From contig UQOG01000117.1 of assembly GCA_900542615.1 (NCBI GenBank), forward strand, positions 1 to 6,125: DNA of 6,125 nt, written 5' to 3'. The notes beneath the pieces are model-generated. The model had not been told where the DNA came from. It searched no databases and was given only the letters and a program-made list of their open reading frames with translations. Position 1 is the first letter of the stretch; every line of letters starts with the position of its first letter. Position numbers and translations under genes: made by a program. This document shows, piece by piece, positions 1 through 5,212 of the stretch. The DNA comes from an uncultured Eubacteriales bacterium (GTDB taxonomy: Bacteria > Bacillota > Clostridia > Christensenellales > CAG-138).

Positions 1-94
1 GTTATTCCTTGATTTAATAATAATACTTATTATTGATTTTGTAAAGCCCTTTTTTCCTCTTTTCAAATATTTTTTTGCGAAATGGAAAGCGTAC
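1..94. other. AT-rich upstream region with small inverted repeat
   Basis: This stretch is much richer in A and T than the rest of the window. It holds an 8-bp perfect inverted repeat with a TAC loop (AATAATAA at 16-23, TTATTATT at 27-34), flanked by TTGATTT at 9-15 and 33-39. No gene is visible. It may act as an UP-like region for the promoter at 95-123 or be the end of a neighbouring unit outside the window; neither can be shown from here. Confidence 0.4.
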
Positions 95-123
95 TTGACA
101 TAGCAATGAACATATGCTATCCT
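95..123 (+). promoter_or_regulatory. Sigma-A-type promoter of the XRE/membrane-protein operon
   Basis: A perfect -35 box TTGACA (95-100) is followed by a 17-bp spacer and the -10 box TATCCT (118-123). TG at 115-116 makes it an extended -10 promoter. The expected transcription start is near 129-131, about 35 nt before the TTG start codon at 164. Two inverted repeats sit inside or across the promoter, which fits repression by the XRE protein encoded just downstream. Confidence 0.75.
100..120. promoter_or_regulatory. Candidate operator within the promoter spacer
   Basis: ATAGCA (100-105) and TGCTAT (115-120) form a perfect 6-bp inverted repeat with a 9-nt gap, filling the space between the -35 and -10 boxes. 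A dimeric helix-turn-helix repressor bound here would block RNA polymerase. Small XRE repressors commonly autoregulate, so the product of 164-367 is the natural candidate; this is inference. Confidence 0.45.
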
Positions 124-154
124 CTCGATGGAAAGTTTCCTTTCCACCGAGAGG
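121..154. promoter_or_regulatory. Long imperfect palindrome over the -10/start region
   Basis: A 15-bp left arm (121-135) and 15-bp right arm (140-154) match except for one position, around the 4-nt loop TTTC. With a transcription start near 130 only part of the left arm would be in the RNA, so it reads best as a DNA operator covering the -10 box and start site. Its core ATGGAAAG (128-135) also occurs as a direct copy at 82-89, upstream of the -35 box. If a longer transcript exists, the right arm would hide part of the ribosome binding site at 149-157. Confidence 0.5.
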
Positions 155-157
155 AGG
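149..157 (+). promoter_or_regulatory. Ribosome binding site deciding a TTG start
   Basis: GAGAGGAGG lies directly against ATG 158 (no spacer) but 6 nt before TTG 164, the usual distance. The protein from TTG begins MKNRLEQLRK, the common opening of this small XRE family, so TTG 164 is preferred over ATG 158 or ATG 128. Confidence 0.65.
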
Positions 158-163
158 ATGGGG

Positions 164-367
164 TTGAAGAACCGGTTAGAGCAGCTGCGGAAAAGCCGCG
201 GCATCAAGCAGGAGGAGCTGGCAGAGGCCCTGGAAGTATCCAGGCAAACCATTGGGTCGCTGGAAAATGGGCGGTACAATCCATCCATTCTGCTGGCATT
301 CAAAATTGCCCGGTATTTCGGGATGCCAATTGAGGATATTTTTATCTATGAGGAGGCGGAATCGTGA
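164..367 (+). CDS. Small XRE/Cro-type helix-turn-helix transcriptional regulator
   Basis: This is a 67-residue DNA-binding protein made almost entirely of one HTH_3 (Cro/C1) domain. The recognition region is clear: helix 2 is near residues 16-25 (QEELAEALEV) and helix 3 near 26-36 (SRQTIGSLENG), followed by the typical NPSILLAFKIARYFG and IEDIF ending. The length fits the compact stand-alone XRE family found in Firmicutes next to small membrane proteins. I start it at TTG 164 because of ribosome binding site spacing and family N-terminus; ATG 158 would add two residues and ATG 128 would begin inside the palindrome. Its TGA overlaps the next gene's GTG start by 4 nt (364-367), so the two are co-translated. 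It probably represses its own promoter through the repeats at 100-120 and 121-154. The HTH assignment is secure; target and signal are unknown. Confidence 0.92.
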   Translation: MKNRLEQLRKSRGIKQEELAEALEVSRQTIGSLENGRYNPSILLAFKIARYFGMPIEDIFIYEEAES

Positions 368-795
368 AACCTAGGAATTGGAATTGGTTGGCCCTTGGAA
401 CCGGCTTGCTTTTGCTTGCGGCCGGGCTGCTGGCGCTGAAGTGGGCCCCCGCCCGCCAGGGGGCGCTGGTTGCGCTGCCCTATATCTGCATCGGCCTTGG
501 CTGCGGGGCGTTTGGGGGCGGCTTCGGCGGCCTCATCAACCGCAAGGTCCTGCGCGATAACCCGCGGCTGCAAAAGCAGATTGCCATCGACCAAAACGAC
601 GAGCGAAACATCGCCCTTTCCAACCGGGCCAAGGCAAAGGCCTTTGACGCCATGCTCTACCTGTTCGGCGCATGTCTGATCGCCTTCTCCCTTATGGGGG
701 TTCCGCTTTTCGCCACCCTTGCCCTGGTCGCTGCATACCTGCTGACGGTTGGGCTGCTGATCTTCTACTTAAATAAATATCATAAGGAGATGTAG
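364..795 (+). CDS. Four-helix membrane protein, DUF2178-like, partner of the XRE regulator
   Basis: This 143-residue protein starts at GTG 364, with AGGAGG at 351-356 inside the XRE gene giving a 7-nt spacer. Four hydrophobic segments are visible at about residues 7-26, 33-57, 94-112 and 115-136, with a charged cytoplasmic-looking loop between the second and third. That loop holds DERN (79-82) followed by IALSNRAKAKA, resembling the DER...A signature of DUF2178-type membrane proteins that often sit beside small XRE genes. A glycine-rich run (GCGAFGGGFGG, 46-56) lies at the end of the second helix. The biochemical role of the family is not known. The 4-nt overlap with the regulator suggests the membrane protein either senses something for the regulator or is its main target. 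Family assignment is from motif memory and moderately sure; the membrane topology is clear. Confidence 0.82.
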   Translation: MKPRNWNWLALGTGLLLLAAGLLALKWAPARQGALVALPYICIGLGCGAFGGGFGGLINRKVLRDNPRLQKQIAIDQNDERNIALSNRAKAKAFDAMLYLFGACLIAFSLMGVPLFATLALVAAYLLTVGLLIFYLNKYHKEM

Positions 796-796
796 C

Positions 797-862
797 ATGT
801 GCGCCGTCGCCGGCCCCTATGGCTGCCGCGCCAGCAATCCATCCGGCCTGCCGCCAGGCTAA
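797..862 (+). CDS. Possible 21-residue small peptide
   Basis: ATG 797 lies one base after the stop of the membrane-protein gene and has AAGGAG (784-789) at a 7-nt spacer, a very good ribosome binding site located in the end of the preceding gene. The frame reads MCAVAGPYGCRASNPSGLPPG and ends at TAA 860-862. It has Cys at positions 2 and 10 and is rich in Gly and Pro, with no transmembrane segment or signal sequence. The ribosome binding site sequence also encodes HKEM, so it could be fortuitous. I recognise no family; conservation in relatives would be the test. Confidence 0.3.
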   Translation: MCAVAGPYGCRASNPSGLPPG

Positions 863-1163
863 CCGGTCGGGAAAGGGCTTGCTCCCTGCCCGCAAACGCC
901 ATCGCCCTCTGTACGCCGGGGCGTCCGCCAACGCCAAAAGGCAGAGGAAGGGTTGCGGTACCGCAAGAAAACGCCGCCCCTTTTCATTGGCCGGAATGGC
1001 CGAATGCCTGCCCACGGCTATAAGTTCTGCCCCTTTGTCGAAAGGCCGTAGCAGCCGACGCCGGGCCAAAACCGGGCGGCGGCAAACGGAGCCGCCGCCC
1101 GGAAGTTGTTTGGGCGCATTGGATAGGAATACGCGGCCTTATCCATCGCCGGCGGCAGGCCGC
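863..1163. other. Intergenic region between convergent operons, no convincing gene
   Basis: This GC-rich stretch lies between the plus-strand XRE operon and the minus-strand FtsH operon. Frames are open on both strands, but none has a ribosome binding site, a recognisable domain or natural composition. Structures visible are a 14-bp perfect palindrome TTGCGGTACCGCAA (953-966), CCTCTG/CAGAGG (906-911/942-947) enclosing alternative pairings of ACGCC 913-917, GGCGT 920-924 and ACGCC 931-935, and the strong hairpin at 1072-1102. A small hairpin GCCTG/CAGGC (846-850/855-859) lies just upstream, inside the possible peptide frame. The region could be a dispersed repeat or decayed sequence; nothing in it decides this. 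Confidence 0.5.
1072..1102 (-). terminator. GC-rich hairpin, probable terminator of the FtsH operon
   Basis: A perfect 12-bp inverted repeat (CCGGGCGGCGGC, 1072-1083; its complement at 1091-1102) encloses a 7-nt loop. On the minus strand it lies about 60 nt after the glycosyltransferase stop codon and is followed by only four T residues (TTTTGG). On the plus strand the trailing sequence is AAGTTGTTT. The U-tract is weak either way, so it may work in both directions or act mainly as an mRNA 3'-end stabiliser. Confidence 0.55.
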
Positions 1164-1997
1164 TTACAGCTGCACGCCCCAAGCCCTTTTGGCCAATTGG
1201 GCGTAATGCTGATACAGGATTCCGAATCGATGGATATAGGGCTGCTTCCAGGGCTTTTCCCTGCCGCAAAAATGAAGGATGGCCGTATGCTCCATCACCC
1301 AGGGGAGATCATAGCTCCCGCCGCTGCGCAGCAAATAGCTGCGGTAATTCCTGGCGTCATAGTTCCACAGGACGTCTTCCAGCGGGAGGATCCGCTGGCT
1401 ATAAAGGGCGTTCAGCACGTCCTGATCCGGCAGCACCAGCTCCTTTCGGTGCTGCTCCACATATTGAAACAGGCTTTGCGGCCGGATCTCCTGCCTGCCG
1501 GCATCCAGATCCATCAGCAGCACCCCGGAGTTGTAATAATCCCGCTCCGTTCCCAGCCGGAGCTGGTTCACCCCGCTGACCAGCTCCGCCTTTCCCGTAT
1601 GGGCGGCTGCGGCGAACAGGTTCCCTTGCAGCTCCGTCTCCCACAGGGGGCGAATGGGGTTGATGATCAGTATATCCGGATCCAGGTACAGGACCCGGCG
1701 CACCTGGCCGGGCAGCAGGCGGGACGCCAGCAGCCGGTAATACATTTCCCTGGGATACTGCTTGGTTACCGGCGCATCTTCAAACAGCGTATCCTCCACC
1801 GGGATGGGGGAAAAGAGATATCCGTATCCCTCGCATTGCCGCTGGATCCCTGCAAAGGCTTCCCCGGGGATGCCGCTATGGATTAGATACAGGGTAACCG
1901 ATTCCCCGGGATTGTTTACAGCAAATGAGGTCAGGAGAATCTGGAGCTGGGGCAAATAGTTCTGATCCAGGGTCGTAAGGAGGGCGATGGGTTCCAT
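1164..1997 (-). CDS. Glycosyltransferase family 8 protein
   Basis: This 277-residue protein is a retaining GT-A-fold glycosyltransferase of family 8, which moves sugar from a nucleotide-sugar donor and needs a metal ion. The N-terminus (IALLTTLDQNYLPQLQILLTSF) is the nucleotide-binding strand and loop typical of the family. The metal-binding DxD is D106-P-D108 in YLDPDILIINPI. It is followed by YYNSGVLLMDLD (154-165), LPDQDVLNALY (189-199) and the C-terminal HFCGREKPW (242-250), all GT8 hallmarks. It has no signal peptide or membrane helix, so it is cytoplasmic and complete. It is last in the operon, 18 bp after the DUF308 gene, with AAAGGA before its ATG. Acceptor and sugar are unknown; cell-surface glycan or lipid decoration is usual for bacterial members. 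Bacillus GspA, a general stress protein, is of this family, which fits the operon's stress-like content, but orthology is not claimed. Confidence 0.93.
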   Translation of the reverse strand: MEPIALLTTLDQNYLPQLQILLTSFAVNNPGESVTLYLIHSGIPGEAFAGIQRQCEGYGYLFSPIPVEDTLFEDAPVTKQYPREMYYRLLASRLLPGQVRRVLYLDPDILIINPIRPLWETELQGNLFAAAAHTGKAELVSGVNQLRLGTERDYYNSGVLLMDLDAGRQEIRPQSLFQYVEQHRKELVLPDQDVLNALYSQRILPLEDVLWNYDARNYRSYLLRSGGSYDLPWVMEHTAILHFCGREKPWKQPYIHRFGILYQHYAQLAKRAWGVQL

Positions 1998-2015
1998 GGC
2001 TGCATCCTTTCCCCC

Positions 2016-2558
2016 TTAGCGTCCGTTTCCCAGGGGGCTGACCGCGATCAGGATGCCGTCTATGCCCAGCAGGAGCAGGTAAAAGCTGGCAAAATACCAG
2101 ATGGTAGCCAGGGTAAACAGGGGCTGTAAAACCATCATAATGCCTAAAATCAATCCAATGATGTTGATGGCCAAGGTAAAGGCGTACATTCCGCCGCCGG
2201 CCATCAACCGAATATGGCGCAGATGGGCCAGCCGGGAAATGCAATGGGCGATGAACCAAATGGGGAATAGCAGGGTCAATGCCAAGGTGCCTGCCGCAGG
2301 GTATGCCAGCAGCATGATCCCGGCCATAACGCTTAAGATCCCGGAGATCAGAGAAACCACGGGCCCAAAGCCAATATACCGCTCCACCTCGATATACAGC
2401 AGGATGTCCCCGATGCCGATGATGATGGCTGCGATCCCGTAGGCAAACACCATGCGCATCAGGGCAACGCCCGGATCCACCAATGCCCAAATGCCCAGAG
2501 CGATCAGCAAGATCCCCGCCATCAGCTCAAGCCATCCGAAACCAGAACGCCTTCTCAT
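2016..2558 (-). CDS. HdeD/DUF308 family six-helix membrane protein
   Basis: This 180-residue protein has six hydrophobic segments (about residues 9-27, 33-56, 65-85, 88-108, 122-145, 147-172). It shows the threefold internal repeat of the HdeD/DUF308 family: GILLIALGIWALVDPGVAL, GILSVMAGIMLLAYPAAG and GLILGIMMVLQPLFTL each pair a G-rich helix with a Pro after the turn. In E. coli HdeD is linked to acid resistance, but the molecular action of the family is unknown. The ATG overlaps the FtsH stop codon by 4 nt (2555-2558) and has GGGAGGGG upstream inside ftsH, indicating coupled translation. Being encoded with FtsH, it could be a substrate, adaptor or parallel membrane-stress factor. The family call is confident; function is not. 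Confidence 0.9.
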   Translation of the reverse strand: MRRRSGFGWLELMAGILLIALGIWALVDPGVALMRMVFAYGIAAIIIGIGDILLYIEVERYIGFGPVVSLISGILSVMAGIMLLAYPAAGTLALTLLFPIWFIAHCISRLAHLRHIRLMAGGGMYAFTLAINIIGLILGIMMVLQPLFTLATIWYFASFYLLLLGIDGILIAVSPLGNGR

Positions 2559-4387
2559 TGTTTTTCCCCTCCCGTCAAAATTTCCATGAACGCCTCGCCG
2601 GTGATGGTCTCCTTTTCATAGAGGTAATTGGCCAGCTTGTCCAGCTTGTCCCGGTTATCCTCCAGGAGCTTCCTGGCTTTTTCGTGCTGGCGCTTCACCA
2701 GCTCCACCACCTTCCGATCGATTTCCTTCTGGGTGTCCGGGGAACAGGCCAACGACGTATCGCCGCCCAGATATTGATTGTTCACCGTTTCCATGGCCAC
2801 CATATCAAAGGCGTCGCTCATGCCATAGCGGCTGATCATGGCCCGCGCCAGCTTGGTCGCCTGCTCGATGTCGTTGGAGGCGCCGGTGGTGATGGAGCCA
2901 AGGGCAACTTCCTCCGCCGCCCGGCCGCCTGTATAGGTGGCGATTTTATTTTCCAGCTCCTCCTTGGTCATCAGGTATTTGTCCCCGCTCTCCACCTGCA
3001 TGGTATATCCCAGCGCCCCGGAGGTACGGGGGATGATGGTGATCTTCTGCACAGGGGCGGAATTGGCCTGCTTGGCTGCCACCAGGGCATGGCCGATTTC
3101 ATGATAGGCCACCACCCGCTTCTCCTGATCGGACAGGACGGCGTTTTTCTTCTGGTAACCGGCGATAACCACCTCGATGCTCTCTTCCAAGTCGGCTTGC
3201 TTGACGATGGTGCGGCCGGCGCGCACTGCCCTTAGCGCCGCCTCGTTGATGATATTCGCCAGCTCTGCCCCGCTGGCGCCTGCGGCCATGCGGGCAATGG
3301 TATGGAAGTCCACATCCTCCGCAGTCTGGATCTTTTTCGCGTGGACCTTCAGGATGGCTTCCCGCCCTTGCAGGTCCGGAAGCTCCACCGGTACCCGGCG
3401 GTCAAACCGGCCCGGACGGGTCAGCGCGGGATCCAGGGATTCCGGCCGGTTTGTGGCGGCCAAAATAATGACGCCGGTATTTTCTTCAAAGCCGTCCATC
3501 TCCGTGAGCAGCTGGTTCAAGGTCTGTTCCCGCTCGTCGTTGCCTCCGTAGCCGCCGGAATTCCGTTTCTGGCCAATGGCGTCGATCTCATCGATAAACA
3601 CGATGCAAGGCGCCTTTTCCTTTGCCTGCTTGAATAGGTCCCGCACCTTAGAGGCGCCCATGCCTACGAACATTTCCACAAACTCGGAGCCCGAAATGGA
3701 GAAAAAGGGGACGTTGGCCTCGCCGGCAACCGCCTTGGCCAGCATGGTTTTGCCGGTGCCCGGAGGGCCCACCAGCAGGATCCCCTTTGGCATAGCGGCG
3801 CCGGCTTTGGTATATTTTGTGGGATCGTGCAGATAATCCACGATCTCCTGCAAGCTCTCCTTGGCTTCGTCCTCCCCCGCCACATCGGCAAACCGGATCC
3901 CCTTGGTGGATTGCACATAGACCTTTGCATTGCTCTTGCCCATGCCGAAGGATAGGGAATTTTTGCCCCCCGCCTGCTCCATGAGCTTTTTATTCATGTA
4001 TTGCCCCAGGAGCACAAAGATGGCGATCGGCAGGATCCAGCTCAAAAGGAAGCTGAGAATCGGATTGGTCTGCTGGATGATCTGCCCGCCGTACTTGGCC
4101 CCGGAAGCCTTTAACAGCCGGGCGAGATCCGGATCTGGAATCATGCCGGCCGTATAAATGGCCGTCTGCTCTTTATCGGTAAAGACGATCTGGTTTTCGG
4201 TTTCGTTCACTTCCACTTGTCCCAGGTTTTTGTCTTCGGCCATCTGGACAAAGGTTCCATAATCGACCTCCAACACCTGGTTCATGGACATGATGGGCAT
4301 CACGAGCATATTGAACAGCAAAATTACCCCTAGGGCGATTAGATAATAGTAAATCAACGGCCTTTTGGGTGATTTGACTTCCTTCAT
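2555..4387 (-). CDS. ftsH: FtsH-type ATP-dependent zinc metalloprotease
   Basis: This 610-residue membrane-anchored AAA+ protease extracts and degrades damaged or unassembled membrane proteins and some cytosolic ones, working as a hexamer. Helices at about 11-31 and 109-129 flank an extracytoplasmic FtsH_ext domain. The AAA domain has Walker A GPPGTGKT (207-214), the pore-loop FVG (240-242), Walker B IVFIDEIDA (262-270) and the second region of homology with arginine fingers R324 and R327 (TRPGRFDRR). The M41 protease domain has the zinc site HEIGH (429-433; H429, E430, H433) with D506 in NDIEQAT as third ligand. The usual motif is HEAGH; Ile replaces Ala here, but all catalytic residues remain. 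It starts at ATG 4387 with AGGAGG upstream and overlaps both neighbours by ATGA. The common ftsH neighbours (tilS, hpt) are absent, so this is probably an accessory paralogue in its own operon. Confidence 0.97.
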   Translation of the reverse strand: MKEVKSPKRPLIYYYLIALGVILLFNMLVMPIMSMNQVLEVDYGTFVQMAEDKNLGQVEVNETENQIVFTDKEQTAIYTAGMIPDPDLARLLKASGAKYGGQIIQQTNPILSFLLSWILPIAIFVLLGQYMNKKLMEQAGGKNSLSFGMGKSNAKVYVQSTKGIRFADVAGEDEAKESLQEIVDYLHDPTKYTKAGAAMPKGILLVGPPGTGKTMLAKAVAGEANVPFFSISGSEFVEMFVGMGASKVRDLFKQAKEKAPCIVFIDEIDAIGQKRNSGGYGGNDEREQTLNQLLTEMDGFEENTGVIILAATNRPESLDPALTRPGRFDRRVPVELPDLQGREAILKVHAKKIQTAEDVDFHTIARMAAGASGAELANIINEAALRAVRAGRTIVKQADLEESIEVVIAGYQKKNAVLSDQEKRVVAYHEIGHALVAAKQANSAPVQKITIIPRTSGALGYTMQVESGDKYLMTKEELENKIATYTGGRAAEEVALGSITTGASNDIEQATKLARAMISRYGMSDAFDMVAMETVNNQYLGGDTSLACSPDTQKEIDRKVVELVKRQHEKARKLLEDNRDKLDKLANYLYEKETITGEAFMEILTGGEKQ

Positions 4388-4812
4388 ACTTGCCTTCCTC
4401 CTTCTTGCTGGAACATTTGGGTATAAATGGCGTCCATGGAAAGCAGCAGCGCCTTGTCTGCCGCCTGGTGGGCAAAGTCCAGTGCATACTCTGCCAGCAG
4501 GATCTTTTCCTCCGCCACCGTTTCCGGATCCGGGCTTTCCGCCGCAATGGCCTCTAAGCGCTCCTTGGCCTTGCGGATGATCCGCTCCATCTGGCTATAG
4601 CTCTCCGACAGGGCGGCCGCCACATCCGACTTGGAGCGCAGCAGGTTATTCCGCAGGGCCACTTCCGCCTGCTCGCATTCCTGGGCCAAGGCGTCCATCT
4701 CCTGCTGGAGCCGGCTTTGGCAGGCGGTTTCGCTTATGAGAATGCGGCTATGCAGCCGTTCCATCCGCTCATCCAATTGGCATAGCTTTACGGAGAGAAT
4801 TTCATGTGCCAT
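4384..4812 (-). CDS. Coiled-coil protein of unknown function, first gene of the FtsH operon
   Basis: This 142-residue soluble protein is almost wholly helical and charged, with long heptad-like stretches at about residues 10-58 and 66-92, then a short Pro break (SPDPE, 93-97) and a second helical part (98-136). It has no signal peptide, membrane helix or enzymatic motif. ATG 4812 is chosen because AAGGAGGT lies 7 nt upstream; a longer reading to 4896 runs over the promoter and is rejected. Its TGA overlaps the ftsH ATG by 4 nt, so its synthesis is tied to the protease. I do not recognise a family. Its look is vaguely like a peripheral stalk or V-ATPase subunit E/H-type coiled coil. A regulator, adaptor or scaffold for the FtsH hexamer is a reasonable guess from position only. 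Confidence 0.8.
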   Translation of the reverse strand: MAHEILSVKLCQLDERMERLHSRILISETACQSRLQQEMDALAQECEQAEVALRNNLLRSKSDVAAALSESYSQMERIIRKAKERLEAIAAESPDPETVAEEKILLAEYALDFAHQAADKALLLSMDAIYTQMFQQEGGRQV

Positions 4813-4836
4813 GTACACACCTCCTTCTTCCTCTTT

Positions 4837-4865
4837 ATTGTAGGCGGGGCGGCGTGCCGGTTCAA
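4837..4865 (-). promoter_or_regulatory. Promoter of the coiled-coil/FtsH/DUF308/GT8 operon
   Basis: On the minus strand TTGAAC (4865-4860) is followed by a 17-bp spacer and TACAAT (4842-4837), five of six matches to the -10 consensus. The expected start is near 4830, giving a leader of under 20 nt with the ribosome binding site close to its 5' end. The promoter sits between the structured element at 4894-5176 and the first gene, so the operon can be transcribed independently of tetR. Confidence 0.75.
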
Positions 4866-4878
4866 TTTTCACAACCGG
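4857..4878. promoter_or_regulatory. Candidate operator overlapping the -35 box
   Basis: CCGGTT (4857-4862) and AACCGG (4873-4878) form a perfect 6-bp inverted repeat with a 10-nt AT-rich gap, 22 bp in all, and cover the -35 box at 4860-4865. The size and symmetry suit a TetR-type dimer, and a TetR gene lies directly upstream. No clear copy is seen at the tetR promoter, so the link is tentative. Confidence 0.4.
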
Positions 4879-4893
4879 GCCGGTGTATAGACA

Positions 4894-4934
4894 CAAACGC
4901 CGGTGTGTAAAAGAATTTTACACACCGGCGTTTG
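4894..4934. repeat. 41-bp palindrome, copy A
   Basis: A 19-bp left arm (CAAACGCCGGTGTGTAAAA) and its perfect complement at 4916-4934 enclose the 3-nt centre GAA. Copy A lies 28 bp upstream of the operon's -35 box. A shared half-site core, GCCGGTGT, recurs at 4879-4886, exactly 20 bp from the one at 4899-4906, extending the series towards the promoter. It could be a regulator-binding site or an RNA hairpin. Confidence 0.8.
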
Positions 4935-4982
4935 CCAGCTTGTCGAAAAACCTCTGGCGAATGGAAGATCGCGGCCCTTTTA

Positions 4983-5091
4983 GGCTTTAATCGGATTTGG
5001 CGGCATGTACGGCAAATCCGCAAAAAGCCTTGCGTAGCAAGGGTTTCCTTGCATAGCTCCCTGGCCGCGCCGTAGGCGCAAGGGAGCTATG
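4983..5091. other. Cluster of stable hairpins inside the element
   Basis: Three structures follow one another. GGCTTT/AAAGCC (4983-4988/5024-5029) encloses CGGATTTG/CAAATCCG (4992-4999/5013-5020). CCTTGC (5028-5033) can pair with GCAAGG (5037-5042), which can instead pair with CCTTGC (5047-5052). An 11-bp stem CATAGCTCCCT/AGGGAGCTATG (5052-5062/5081-5091) carries an inner GCGCC-GTA-GGCGC hairpin. CCTTGCGTAGC (5028-5038) is repeated as CCTTGCATAGC (5047-5057). Such density of pairing is unlikely by chance in 110 bp. Confidence 0.6.
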
Positions 5092-5097
5092 AACACC

Positions 5098-5127
5098 TCG
5101 AAAAAGTGGCGCAAGCCACTTTTTCGA
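5098..5127. terminator. Bidirectional terminator-like hairpin with GCAA tetraloop
   Basis: TCGAAAAAGTGGC (5098-5110) pairs perfectly over 13 bp with 5115-5127 around a GCAA loop, a GNRA tetraloop on the plus strand. The GTGGC/GCCAC core is followed by TTTTT on both strands, the form of a bidirectional intrinsic terminator. On the minus strand it lies downstream of tetR and would keep tetR transcription out of the FtsH operon. Its A-tract side can compete with 4941-4950 for pairing with 5120-5129. Confidence 0.65.
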
Positions 5128-5135
5128 CAGCCAAA

Positions 5136-5176
5136 CAAACGCCGGTGTGTAAAAGAATTTTACACACCGGCGTTTG
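5136..5176 (-). repeat. 41-bp palindrome, copy B, possible tetR terminator
   Basis: This is identical base for base to the copy at 4894-4934 (19-bp arms, 3-nt centre). On the minus strand it starts 36 nt after the tetR stop codon and runs out into GTTTGTTTGG, a poor but usable U-rich tail, so it may be the first terminator of tetR. The exact identity of the two copies 201 bp apart points to recent duplication, gene conversion or selection on both. Confidence 0.75.
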
Positions 5177-5212
5177 CGTTAAAAGCCGTTCTATTGTAAG
5201 CTGCCAGGATGG

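Larger units (their letters stand above)
4894..5176. repeat. 283-bp palindrome-bounded structured element
   Basis: The element begins and ends with the same 41-bp palindrome. Its two ends, 4894-4950 and 5120-5176, are 57-bp inverted repeats that differ only in the palindrome centre and one 6-nt block, because TGTCGAAAAA (4941-4950) matches TTTTTCGACA (5120-5129). The interior has at least four further hairpins and no open frame with a ribosome binding site. This is the layout of a small non-autonomous element (MITE- or BIME-like) or of a structured RNA/terminator block. No target-site duplication is visible outside it (GACA on the left, CGTT on the right). It lies between tetR and the FtsH operon. 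Confidence 0.65.

Noticed and set aside
692..1069. 125-residue minus-strand frame in the intergenic region
   Set aside because: It overlaps the end of the membrane-protein gene, has no ribosome binding site and resembles no family.
819..1886. 355-residue plus-strand open frame
   Set aside because: It lies antisense to the GT8 gene, has no ribosome binding site and no recognisable domain; it is a GC-rich shadow frame.
2483..3235. 250-residue plus-strand open frame
   Set aside because: It is antisense to DUF308 and ftsH, His/Leu/Gly-rich in the manner of a shadow frame, and has no initiation signal.
4813..4896. 28-residue N-terminal extension of the coiled-coil gene to ATG 4896
   Set aside because: It would run through the promoter and the ribosome binding site AAGGAGGT, which fits ATG 4812 exactly.
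4894..5176. CRISPR array
   Set aside because: There are only two repeats, each a full 41-bp palindrome, with a 201-bp hairpin-filled gap and no cas genes.
4890..5180. Insertion sequence with target-site duplication
   Set aside because: No transposase frame exists and the flanking bases do not match, so it is reported only as a repeat element.
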